A DNA stretch of 64,000 bases from Puniceicoccales bacterium Verruco_02 (lineage in GTDB: Bacteria; Verrucomicrobiota; Verrucomicrobiia; Opitutales; Oceanipulchritudinaceae). The position numbers and the translations under genes were made by a program. Positions 10,801-18,663 of the stretch are shown one piece after another (positions within the stretch are counted from its first letter, which is position 1; each line of letters begins with the position of its first letter). The DNA lies in assembly GCA_001604585.1 (NCBI GenBank), contig LVBW01000008.1:20146-84145 (forward strand). Reading direction: 5' to 3'. The notes beneath the pieces were generated by a model, which was not told where the DNA came from, ran no database searches, and was given only the letters and a program-made list of their open reading frames with translations.

Positions 10801-11024
10801 GCTGCGGTAAGGTATGGCCTTTTTTCGCCAAAATATGAGATGTTGCCCATCTCCCAGTCGCCGGGATTTTCGAGAGAGGTCCCCGTAAACGTCTCCTGCA
10901 CGCGGTTGAGCGTGTTCTCCACCTCCTGCGCCACAAGGGCGGGGCCAGTCGCAGTCGCCGCAATGGCGAGCAGAACCTTGAGAAGGCGGCTGGGGAGGGT
11001 GCTGGTAAAAATGTGGTGCTTCAT
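7806..11024 (-). CDS. Secreted lectin-like protein with FN3 and CBM-like modules and autotransporter-associated beta-strand repeats
   Basis: 1072 aa; signal peptide; DGTSFYIYDAD..VGGFGGSLGYAPM and GGLSGGYIGVGMDDWGNYSNPTEGR resemble bacterial L-type lectin motifs; FN3-type segments (GTTYYYRVRATG, GVSYQYRVRAYSG); the C-terminal GKGTIVLTGVVSGEGGVRIEDDGFITFTGAEDNTYDGVNTMQEGTLYLNK matches the autotransporter-associated beta-strand (PATR) pattern. Confidence 0.7.
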   Translation of the reverse strand: MKHHIFTSTLPSRLLKVLLAIAATATGPALVAQEVENTLNRVQETFTGTSLENPGDWEMGNISYFGEKRPYLTAASGEDSDGTGWLRLTENVGNQSGYIRYKGKPVKSEGLTIYAAFDFSHWDSGGGESPTKSADGTSFYIYDADYVDNFHVGGFGGSLGYAPMSNTSRQSSINNAPSSLTARALSSSSMMIYWTDNSVLEETFVLERNTSASTSGANYVSITLPRNTSSYVDTGLNPGTTYYYRVRATGTLLNSVRSAATNWTSWTNAATSAASADNGSDSTIVTSHSFTIRVNPRTANINGITNRMLVYIGSTLVNTQTYNTRNRDYGDLDVTFTHSQASAFTLGNLKIVFETNTTDWRSNNYLMVYYVVIDGTTYLARDCATSPSPGWDGWDYEYFAGNNATLDFNTHTSRTDSFLGTSSTMNAPTGLSAAPNATNTAIVLNWTDNATGETGHRVQYREGTSGSWTDVNIAGSNVKTYTHAATPGVSYQYRVRAYSGSAYTASSNTVTASIPVTTGTLITVRAFSENAGDKIYMRIYGKGDLDRAGSYTVQEFTLGTLFAYHNFYTTADVDASQICIHHGGTWNRRVIVDYLDLNKSGVDPYQTERCAFNSASPAPIGNHGSFSESMDRPGYVDYATYSAGGAPIDPLGGLSGGYIGVGMDDWGNYSNPTEGRIGGPGFIYPAIAVRGDEASNYKYLVGTGDDNVADLERNMNFPNAKVRPIFKPDLRRLSVIITPDNQLTAFIKYGTGDVEALFTADLKSQVRPKNIMFGFASSTGGTYANHDIRNVIVTTFKSLIWTNGGGDKLWETGMNWLVGSTPEEAKYEDVEFESKERQNTFWHTPAYHPVDVVDGAMLEEVTLTKTVSLHTITLSAADIEYRLGGADIILNDTTEGASINATAFRHVINSNVLAAEEFNFNATSGARLTINGAVNNGGYRMRLTGKGTIVLTGVVSGEGGVRIEDDGFITFTGAEDNTYDGVNTMQEGTLYLNKLGPLKDSDGAFIFRQATGYGPIIMSCVEQATAGTNAQTSRRTSRIILQNNNQIENNVDILLEGGELDLNGFVESGDTY

Positions 11025-11060
11025 GGCTTATAGTTCCGTGTTGCTCGCGTTTCAAGCGGC

Positions 11061-14000
11061 TCAGGGGACCACCTTGTAGATTGTTCTTGTGTAGGTGGTG
11101 CCATTATCGGCCCGGCGTGTTACCGTGATGGACTCAAGCTTGGCCGCCCCGGTATTGAGGAGCACGTTGGAATCGTTGTAGAACTTGATACGCCCTCGGA
11201 CGGCGGAGCTGGTGATGTCGAAGGAAGTATCGGTTGTGGCCTGACACTCGACAGTAAGCACGTCTCCGGTGCCCCAGTTGCGGATTTCCAGGATTGCGCC
11301 TTCATACACCATTATGTCCTGCACGCTGAGCTTCGATGCCCCCTTGAAGAATATGCGCGAGGTCTTGGACACTGTGAGGTAGGCAAAGCCGGTGCTCGTG
11401 GGCGGTCGGCGTGGGACAATTTCGCCAGTGCTGCTAACATTTGTGCCAATCCAGCGGGCATAGATTACTGGGTTTGCCGGGCGCTCGTCCGGGTCCGGGT
11501 AGAAGGTGTTGATCAGTTCCGGGTACTGGATGCTGCGCAGTGCCGCAAGTCCGGGATACTTCGAATAGAACTTGTCCTTGGTCGTCCAACCGGAAGCTGT
11601 CGAATACTGGTAGTCGTAGATTCTGAGCGTAGCCGAGGAGGCAATGTCCACGTTCTCCACCGTGAACAAGGCCCCGTCTGCCGCCGTTCCTCCAAAGCTG
11701 AGCTGCGAGGGCTTGGTAACGCGGAAGCGACCCTGGAAGGTCTGGTCGAAGCCAGCGAGGGCAAAACGGCCCCCGTCAAGAAGCACAGGCGACTGCGCCG
11801 CATCGTCCTGATAGTGGGTGATGGCGCCGTCCTTTTTCAGCTTCAGCTCGCCCTGCTGGACCACGTAGCGGATGTTGCGCGTCTGGTTGGTCGTGTAGTT
11901 CTGAGGTTTGGCGTTGTAGTAGCCTACTTCAAAGCTTCCGGCGCCAGTCTTGTAAAAACCGTGACTCTGGTTGGCGTCCTTACTGATGTTGCCATTAAGG
12001 GTAAGGCTCATATCGCTACCGACGACGTTGGCCACGACCGGCTTTTTCAGTATGATGTCGGCGTTGACCACATGATGGTCGCCCTCGTTGATGGTAGGCT
12101 CGCTACTGCCCACAACGGTGATCTCCGCGTTGTCGGTAGTGCGGTCGAAGGTGATGCTAGTGCTGCCGCTGCTGCGCCTCGCGAGGGTGAAGCTGCGGTC
12201 CGAATTCTGGAAAAACAGGCCGCCAAGAGTGTAGGCTCCGTCCACAGTCACGGTGCGCCCGACAGGGATCACGTAGCTGAACATGGCGTTGGCGTCCACT
12301 GCGTTGGGGACCTTGCGGGCCTTCCAGCTTTCAAGAACTGTTGTGTTGCTGTCTATGAAGCTCCAGACCGTCTTGGCTGCCTCGTCATATGTGGGTGCCT
12401 CGGCGGGTCTGCCTGCGTAGTTCCACTGGTCCTCGAAGCCGCCGCTGGCGGGCTGCTTGGTATAGACAGCGAGGGTCTCCTCGGCATCGATGAGGAAGAT
12501 GTTCAGGAGCGCGGTGTAGGAGGTGCGGGCCTTTGCACGGAGCGTGGACGAGGTGAAGAATGTCAGGTCTCGCCCGACGGGTATGGGCGAACCTACGATA
12601 TACTTCGATGCCAGCTGCCAGTTGAAGGTCGAGCTGGTGTTGAAGGTGTAGCAGATGTCGTATATATCCTTGTCGCTGATGCCGTGCAGGCCGAGCGTGT
12701 TCTCCGCACTTAGCGTCACGTATAGGAGCGGGTCGGCAAAGGACTGGCTGGGCTTGTCGAGAAGGATGCGCGGCAGGGTCGATGGCTGCGCGCTTAGGTA
12801 ATCGGTCTTGGTAAGGTCGGCGACGAATGGGTTTGTCGAAAGAAGCTGTATGCGCCAGGGGTGCTGGGCAGTGCTGGTAAAGCAGTCCTTCACGACTCTG
12901 GAGGTATAGCCGGTGCTGGCGCTGCCTGTTGTTGCAAGGGACACGCTGCCCACGGTGTTCGTGATGCTTAGCTGGCTGTCAAGAGCCGCCGGTATGGGTA
13001 TCGTCTTGGCAGTGTCGGCATAGAGTTTGATTTCCAGTTGGCCACTGTTCATCAGTAGCTGATCCGCTGCACTGATGGCGGGGAACATGCTGGGCAGTAT
13101 GTCGTAAAGGGTCACCTTGCCGCTCTCGCGCGTGCTGCCGTCGGCGTTCTTCACCACAGCTTCAGCGGTTGGCGTCACCTTGGCCACGTCGATGGAGAAT
13201 GACAGCGGCTCGCTCGATAGGCCACCCGCCTGAGCTACGTAGCTTACTACGAGTGTCGAACTGCCGCCCGCTAGCGGAGAAGCGTCTATCCTGCCGCCAA
13301 AGCTCCAGCCCTCGGGCAGGGAGAAGCCCGCTGGCAGGCCGCCAAGAGAGCCTAGGGATGGGCTGGACGAGTTCGCGGTTCCACTTGTCTGAACGCGTAG
13401 ATTGTCTAGCGGATCTGCGGTGGCAGGCTTGGCCACAAGGTATATCTGCGGCCCAGACGGATCGTTCCAGTTGAGGTCTGTAAGCGCATCCAAGCTGGCG
13501 CTTGAGGCACCGTTCTTGCCAAGGTCAATGGAGCTTAGGTGGTAGCTGTCGCTAACAGGATCGTAAACGACGATGCGGAAAGTGGCCCCGATGGTGAAGG
13601 GGTCGCCCGGCGGCTTGTCCATTGCCACGGGGGACAGGCCCGCGGTGTTGCGGTCCATGATGACAAAGCCCACCGTGTTCATGTTGCTGCGCTGGCCAAG
13701 CATCGAAAGGTCTATCCGGAATGGGCGCACAACCATGCCCTTGCCCAGTTCCTTCTCGCTGAGACCGGCACTGGTGCTGGCAACGGCAAGGCGGTCTCCC
13801 GTCCCCTGCCCCACGGTGTCGAAGCCCTTGCCCGTCCACACTGCGGAATTTGTCGAGGTGGCGTCGATACCCTCTGCGGCAAGCTGGGTCTGAAGGTTGG
13901 CCCATGCGCTGCGGTCACGTTGCGCGAGGCCGCCGATGCGGGCCTCGGAAATCTGGCCCGCCATGAATACGGTGCCGCCGACAAAGCTGGCGATTACCAT

Positions 14001-14075
14001 CGAGCCGATGATGACCTCGATAAGGGTGAAGCCCCGTATGCGGCGGAAGAACGAGCTGTTGGCTATGCGCTTCAT
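11061..14075 (-). CDS. Giant prepilin-like protein: type IV prepilin N-terminal signal plus large beta-strand/adhesin-like region
   Basis: 1004 aa; N-terminus RRIRGFTLIEVIIGSMVIASFVGGTVFMAGQ is a canonical prepilin cleavage/methylation motif; the C-terminal half has beta-helix-like repeats (GAGSFEVGYYNAKPQNYTTNQTRNIRYVVQQGELKLKKDGAI, LLDGGRFALAGFDQTFQGRF). Confidence 0.8.
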   Translation of the reverse strand: MKRIANSSFFRRIRGFTLIEVIIGSMVIASFVGGTVFMAGQISEARIGGLAQRDRSAWANLQTQLAAEGIDATSTNSAVWTGKGFDTVGQGTGDRLAVASTSAGLSEKELGKGMVVRPFRIDLSMLGQRSNMNTVGFVIMDRNTAGLSPVAMDKPPGDPFTIGATFRIVVYDPVSDSYHLSSIDLGKNGASSASLDALTDLNWNDPSGPQIYLVAKPATADPLDNLRVQTSGTANSSSPSLGSLGGLPAGFSLPEGWSFGGRIDASPLAGGSSTLVVSYVAQAGGLSSEPLSFSIDVAKVTPTAEAVVKNADGSTRESGKVTLYDILPSMFPAISAADQLLMNSGQLEIKLYADTAKTIPIPAALDSQLSITNTVGSVSLATTGSASTGYTSRVVKDCFTSTAQHPWRIQLLSTNPFVADLTKTDYLSAQPSTLPRILLDKPSQSFADPLLYVTLSAENTLGLHGISDKDIYDICYTFNTSSTFNWQLASKYIVGSPIPVGRDLTFFTSSTLRAKARTSYTALLNIFLIDAEETLAVYTKQPASGGFEDQWNYAGRPAEAPTYDEAAKTVWSFIDSNTTVLESWKARKVPNAVDANAMFSYVIPVGRTVTVDGAYTLGGLFFQNSDRSFTLARRSSGSTSITFDRTTDNAEITVVGSSEPTINEGDHHVVNADIILKKPVVANVVGSDMSLTLNGNISKDANQSHGFYKTGAGSFEVGYYNAKPQNYTTNQTRNIRYVVQQGELKLKKDGAITHYQDDAAQSPVLLDGGRFALAGFDQTFQGRFRVTKPSQLSFGGTAADGALFTVENVDIASSATLRIYDYQYSTASGWTTKDKFYSKYPGLAALRSIQYPELINTFYPDPDERPANPVIYARWIGTNVSSTGEIVPRRPPTSTGFAYLTVSKTSRIFFKGASKLSVQDIMVYEGAILEIRNWGTGDVLTVECQATTDTSFDITSSAVRGRIKFYNDSNVLLNTGAAKLESITVTRRADNGTTYTRTIYKVVP

Positions 14076-14083
14076 GGCAAAGG

Positions 14084-15649
14084 TTAGGGATTGATTGTGA
14101 CCCTGCTCTGCACGTCCACGAGCAGGTATCTAGGGGCCGAAGTACGGAAGGGGTTGGAGGCAAAGCTGCCAATCGCGATGCTGCCGTTCATGTCCACGGC
14201 TGCCTCGTTCATGCCGTTCCAGGCGACAAGGCCGTTGACGGTCAGCGTGGCACCACTTGCAGCGGCAAGGCCGCCCAAGCGGTCGTCCAGCAGTATCATG
14301 CCGTTCATCGTGGTGTTGGTGCTGGCCGTAATATCCACACCGCTTGCGAATATGTATAGGGGCTGGTCTGTCAGGTTGCCGGTAAGATACACCTGATACT
14401 TGCCCGGCAGTGTGGACTGCTGCGCGGCCTCCCAGCCGTTTATCCAAATGATGACTGGCTGGTTGTAATCGGTAGCCGCGCTGGCGGCACCCGTCACCAC
14501 GCTGTCGCGGATAACGAGGGAAGAATTGACCGAAGCTGGATTGTCAGGCAGCTGGATGTATATGCGGCGAAAACCGTCCAGAAAGGTATCGTGCTCTGGC
14601 TCTGTGCCTCCGCCGTAGTAGCCCATTATGTTGGGGTCGGGCAGGTAGTGAAGGTCGATGTTCCATACGCCGTCCGTCACGTTGCCATCGCTATCGGTGT
14701 TGGCCACGCAGTAAAAACCTTCCAGTCCCGGCGATGGTATGTCGTATGCGGACATGTCCATGCGCGTGAACACCCAGTTCTTGTTCGGGAACAGGGTGCG
14801 GATGTAGTCATCGTCGTAAAAAACCCACTCCCAGAGCAGGCTGGCGGCGCTGAACAGCTCGCGATAGGAATAGGGAAAGTCCACCGCGCTCGAGATGGCG
14901 TTGCCCCCGCCCATCTGCGTCATGGCAAGGCCGTGCAGGGAGCCGTTGGCAAGGGCTGCGGACATGGCGCTTGTGATTGCAGGAGGGCTGGCCGGTATGT
15001 TGGCCGGACTTGTGGCTATTGCGTAAGAAATGAGGTTGTAATCGCTAGCGGGCACCTGATACAGGCGCGTGTACAGGTTGAAGCGCACTGTGTTACCGTC
15101 GCCGGTGCGGTCGATTACGAATTCAAACACATCGTCTGTGGACGCAGCCCCGGCTACGGCGTAAACACTTGCCGGATTGGGCGCGTACTGGCCCACCTTG
15201 CGCTTGCTCGTAACGTTGCCCATAGGGACATCGAAGAGGTTGTAGCTACCGCCTAGAGACTGCGGGTTGCCCCGGATGAGGGGCCAGAAGCTACCGATGC
15301 TGTTGCCGGGCAGGTCGGGGACTGTGCTCGCAGTGTAGGTAACGCCGCTTGAACCCGCCATCGAGCTAAGGAAACTGTTCAAAAGGCTCGTCACCCCGGG
15401 CGAAGCCTTCCCCATGCGGATAAGCTCGTAATGCTCCAGCACGGCCTCCTTCACGATGCGCTCCAAAGCCACGCGCTCGCCCTGATACTGGGTGTAGCGG
15501 TCGAGGCTCTCGCCTACCCCGTTGTCAGAGATGACATTCGTTATGTATGCCTGAAACATCAGCAGCATCACCACGGCCAGAATCAGGGCCATGACGGCCA
15601 CGCCTCCCCGGCGCGAACGGCTGCGAAAAACTGTCTTGATGGCGTGCAT
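14084..15649 (-). CDS. PilX-like / minor pseudopilin-like membrane-anchored protein
   Basis: 521 aa; N-terminal RRGGVAVMALILAVVMLLMFQAYITNVISD single TM typical of PilX-type proteins; adjacent to prepilin genes on the same strand. Confidence 0.55.
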   Translation of the reverse strand: MHAIKTVFRSRSRRGGVAVMALILAVVMLLMFQAYITNVISDNGVGESLDRYTQYQGERVALERIVKEAVLEHYELIRMGKASPGVTSLLNSFLSSMAGSSGVTYTASTVPDLPGNSIGSFWPLIRGNPQSLGGSYNLFDVPMGNVTSKRKVGQYAPNPASVYAVAGAASTDDVFEFVIDRTGDGNTVRFNLYTRLYQVPASDYNLISYAIATSPANIPASPPAITSAMSAALANGSLHGLAMTQMGGGNAISSAVDFPYSYRELFSAASLLWEWVFYDDDYIRTLFPNKNWVFTRMDMSAYDIPSPGLEGFYCVANTDSDGNVTDGVWNIDLHYLPDPNIMGYYGGGTEPEHDTFLDGFRRIYIQLPDNPASVNSSLVIRDSVVTGAASAATDYNQPVIIWINGWEAAQQSTLPGKYQVYLTGNLTDQPLYIFASGVDITASTNTTMNGMILLDDRLGGLAAASGATLTVNGLVAWNGMNEAAVDMNGSIAIGSFASNPFRTSAPRYLLVDVQSRVTINP

Positions 15650-15655
15650 GTTCGT

Positions 15656-16525
15656 TCAGGGCCTCGTGGGCAGGAAAAGGACAAAGCGGGAAAAAGTCTT
15701 GGCGCTATCGGCGCTGGACACCTCGTAAGGATAGGCAGTGGGGTCCGGGAACACCACTTGAGCGCCGAGGTCGTCGCTTATGGCCCAGTCCGTATCGCTG
15801 CGCAGCCAGTAATGCACCGCCCCGGGCAAGACGCCCACATCGTTGGCCACGCTGGTGGCCAGAGAGTATGCGTAGCTAAGCTCCTCGGACAGAGTGCCGC
15901 TAAGGTAGCAACGCACCGTGTAGGTCGTCATTCCCCCACTGTCGCTGCGGCGGCTATGGATTACGATGGGCACGTTACTCGTGCCGCTGATTACGAAAAT
16001 GGAAAAGTCCTCTGCGCTGCCAAGTGCGGACATCGTTACGCCGTTGGTCTGCAACTGGCTCTTGAACTGCGCGGCGCTTGTCAGGCGGGATGGGTGTATG
16101 GCCGCGAGCCACGCCAGAGAGGATGGCGCATATGTGTCCGGGCAGATAGTCGTTGCGTCGCTGCCCTGCCCCTGCTCGCTTCTCCCGCCTAGGACGAACA
16201 CGCTGGAAAGGCCGGGATTTGCCGGGCCTACGGCGTTGGATTGCAGCGCGTCCATGAGCGTGTTCTGGAGCTGCACGGCGTTGGGTAGCTGGCTGTAAGC
16301 CGGGGCAACGGGGATTTTCCGATTCCCCCAGGGCATGTCGTTTGCGGACTCACGCTCGTTAAAGGTGCCTGCCATGTTGGCGAACACGAACACCACCGAA
16401 CCCACGACAAGGGCACCCAACACGGAGGCCAGTATCAGCTCGATGAATGTGAAGGCACTGCGGCGGCGCGGCCTTTCGGCGCTGCGCAGCCCGCTCCGAA
16501 TGCTGAATCGTAGGGACTTGCTCAT
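15656..16525 (-). CDS. Prepilin-type N-terminal cleavage/methylation domain protein (pseudopilin)
   Basis: 289 aa; RRSAFTFIELILASVLGALVVGSVVFVFANM prepilin signal. Confidence 0.85.
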   Translation of the reverse strand: MSKSLRFSIRSGLRSAERPRRRSAFTFIELILASVLGALVVGSVVFVFANMAGTFNERESANDMPWGNRKIPVAPAYSQLPNAVQLQNTLMDALQSNAVGPANPGLSSVFVLGGRSEQGQGSDATTICPDTYAPSSLAWLAAIHPSRLTSAAQFKSQLQTNGVTMSALGSAEDFSIFVISGTSNVPIVIHSRRSDSGGMTTYTVRCYLSGTLSEELSYAYSLATSVANDVGVLPGAVHYWLRSDTDWAISDDLGAQVVFPDPTAYPYEVSSADSAKTFSRFVLFLPTRP

Positions 16526-16879
16526 CGGCTGGGTAGCAGCGGCTCCCTTGTTGCAAGAGCCGGTGAAATGCGTGTCACGGTGGGAAAGCTGGTCAACCTG
16601 ATATGAGCTGTGATCGGGAGGGCCTCACATCGATCAGGAGAGGTTTTATTGTATTGGAAGAGGAAACAGGTAAAGGCTTGGTATTTACGCGGCTGCAAGC
16701 GCCCGTTGTTTATTGCCGGGGGCGAGCCGCGGGGAAAGAGATATGAATTAGCTTCCGCTATTCCTGATCAAAGAACTTCATACTGATGGGGCCTTGCGCT
16801 CGCGTTGTCGCTGCTCAAGACCCCTTTGGAAAATGTATTTGGTAGTCGCGCGCCGGGCTTACGTCGCGCCTGCCTTTGC

Positions 16880-17272
16880 TTAATACGTTATCGTGGAGGC
16901 GCCCTTCTTTAGGACTACTTTCTGCATTACGCCTGACGCGTTGGAGTTCTGAAACTCTATGGTGTAGCCGCTGCCCAGTCGATTGGTCTGGAACGCGGTC
17001 AGGGTGGCGTCGCCATATTCAAGGTATGGGACAAGGAGTAGGTATTTTGCCGAGTGACCGCTGGCGGCGTTCCAAGCGCTGACGCCTTTCTCCATGCGAT
17101 AGCGGGTCTGGGCGAGGTTCAGGGCTTCTGCCGCAGCTATGGCGCGCTGGTCGGAGGCAGCCTCGCGGGTGCCGGATATGCTCGGGATGATTGCTGCGGC
17201 AAGGACGGCCATCACGGCCACCACAACGATCAGCTCGATGAGCGAAAAGGCACTTTTGCGGCAGGTTTTCAT
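16880..17272 (-). CDS. Small type IV pilin / pseudopilin
   Basis: 130 aa; KSAFSLIELIVVVAVMAVLAAAIIPSISGTREA prepilin signal. Confidence 0.88.
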   Translation of the reverse strand: MKTCRKSAFSLIELIVVVAVMAVLAAAIIPSISGTREAASDQRAIAAAEALNLAQTRYRMEKGVSAWNAASGHSAKYLLLVPYLEYGDATLTAFQTNRLGSGYTIEFQNSNASGVMQKVVLKKGASTITY

Positions 17273-17328
17273 TTCCCAGATTATCGGCAGTATGGAGTCT
17301 TGGTCAAGCGGTCGCAGCTAGGAAGAAT

Positions 17329-17685
17329 CTATGGGCCAAGCACTACGCCCCGCCCTACAACGAATGTGAACGTTTCGCCATCCAAATTCGGTTTCTGGCA
17401 GGCAAAGGTGACGGTGTCGTTTCCAAGCGACACCGTCACCCCCGTTGCCAATCGACTGGAAGCACTGTTCCAGTCGGTATATGCAGACATGTTGGCCGTA
17501 TCAGCCGTGTATGCGTCCATGTAGGATTGATTCCAGAGCTGGACCGTGCGCTTGACAGATGCATCGCGGCTTACGCCTACCATGTCATAGATAACAGGTA
17601 TAATGAGCGTTGCCATTACCGCTATTACGGCAATAACTACGATCAACTCAACCAGAGAAAACGCATCACGATTGCGCAATTTCAC
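17329..17685 (-). CDS. Small type IV pilin / pseudopilin
   Basis: 118 aa; RDAFSLVELIVVIAVIAVMATLIIPVIYDMVG prepilin signal; shares RxVQLWNQ(S/T)Y with the neighbour at 17720-18082. Confidence 0.88.
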   Translation of the reverse strand: MKLRNRDAFSLVELIVVIAVIAVMATLIIPVIYDMVGVSRDASVKRTVQLWNQSYMDAYTADTANMSAYTDWNSASSRLATGVTVSLGNDTVTFACQKPNLDGETFTFVVGRGVVLGP

Positions 17686-17719
17686 TCTATTAGTCGACGG
17701 ATATAACCTTGCTACGTAT

Positions 17720-18082
17720 CTAGCGAGTGTTCATGTAGACAAGACCAGTATCAGCAGCAAAAGTAACGGTGCCAGCAGCGAGCGTGAAGCCTGGAGCATT
17801 GAAATTGATGTCTGTCGCACCAACAGTAGCCTGCGCGTCATAGGCAGCAACTGCCGTAGATGCAGCTGCGATTGTTGGTACTGGCGCAGAATTGTTGGCG
17901 GCGCGGGCTTCTAGGTAGGTCTGGTTCCAGAGCTGGACGTTGCGGCGGTCGGACGTACGCTGGGCCTCGACGTTGAAGTTCGAGATGCTGGGCACGATGA
18001 CTGCGGCGATGGCGGCGATAACCGCGATGACGACGATGAGTTCGATTAGGCTGAAGCCCTTCTTACGGTTCTTCTGGTTCAT
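17720..18082 (-). CDS. Small type IV pilin / pseudopilin
   Basis: Reading from the internal Met (MNQKNRKKGFSLIELIVVIAVIAAIAAVIVPSISNF) gives a 120-aa prepilin; the longer ORF to 18193 adds an implausible leader. Confidence 0.88.
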   Translation of the reverse strand: MNQKNRKKGFSLIELIVVIAVIAAIAAVIVPSISNFNVEAQRTSDRRNVQLWNQTYLEARAANNSAPVPTIAAASTAVAAYDAQATVGATDINFNAPGFTLAAGTVTFAADTGLVYMNTR

Positions 18083-18461
18083 TTTCTGTTTTATATCTGA
18101 CTTGTTTAGTTTTTGGGGATCGGAAAGGTAAGCACCCGCGCCTGAATCTGGCGGGACCGGCGCCTGCCCGAAAATGGGTGTGCCGGAACGCACGAATCAG
18201 CCCTCTGCCAAGCAAAGGACGGGCCGAAGCGGCGCTGGAAAGTGGGAAAGCATATTGGCGTGTGCCGGTGGAACTGACTCTGCGACAAGTATATATGGGA
18301 CAGGGACAGGAAAAAGAAGCGCCCAATTATCGGGATTGTCTGAATGAAATCACCCCAGCCGCATGGAGTCAACACCCTAATTTTCTTTTTTGAGCCTTTA
18401 ATTGCGTTATGTGTAAAAAGGAGGAAGGAATCCGGGAGATGAGCGTGAACCTACGATATAC

Positions 18462-18534
18462 GCGGATTGACGCAGATTACTTAAAATCGACCTAAGATTC
18501 AGTCATCAGCGGATATCGGCGTTAATCGACGGTT
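18462..18534. repeat. Degenerate inverted repeat in the intergenic region upstream of the pilin genes
   Basis: GCGGATTGACGCAGAT (18462-18477) pairs imperfectly (12/16) with the reverse complement of ATCGGCGTTAATCGAC (18515-18530). Confidence 0.4.
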
Positions 18535-18663
18535 AATATGTGTTGGGTTCCTTCGAAAGCCTAGTAATTCAGAACGGCATGTTCCGGGAATTATTTCGCG
18601 CCCTTTTACAAAAAATTAGACAAATACCCCTAGAATATTCCTACACCCGCCTTACTCGACTGG

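Noticed and set aside
9792-10838. 348-aa plus-strand ORF opposite the lectin-like gene
   Set aside because: Antisense shadow; the minus strand has a signal peptide and recognisable repeat domains.
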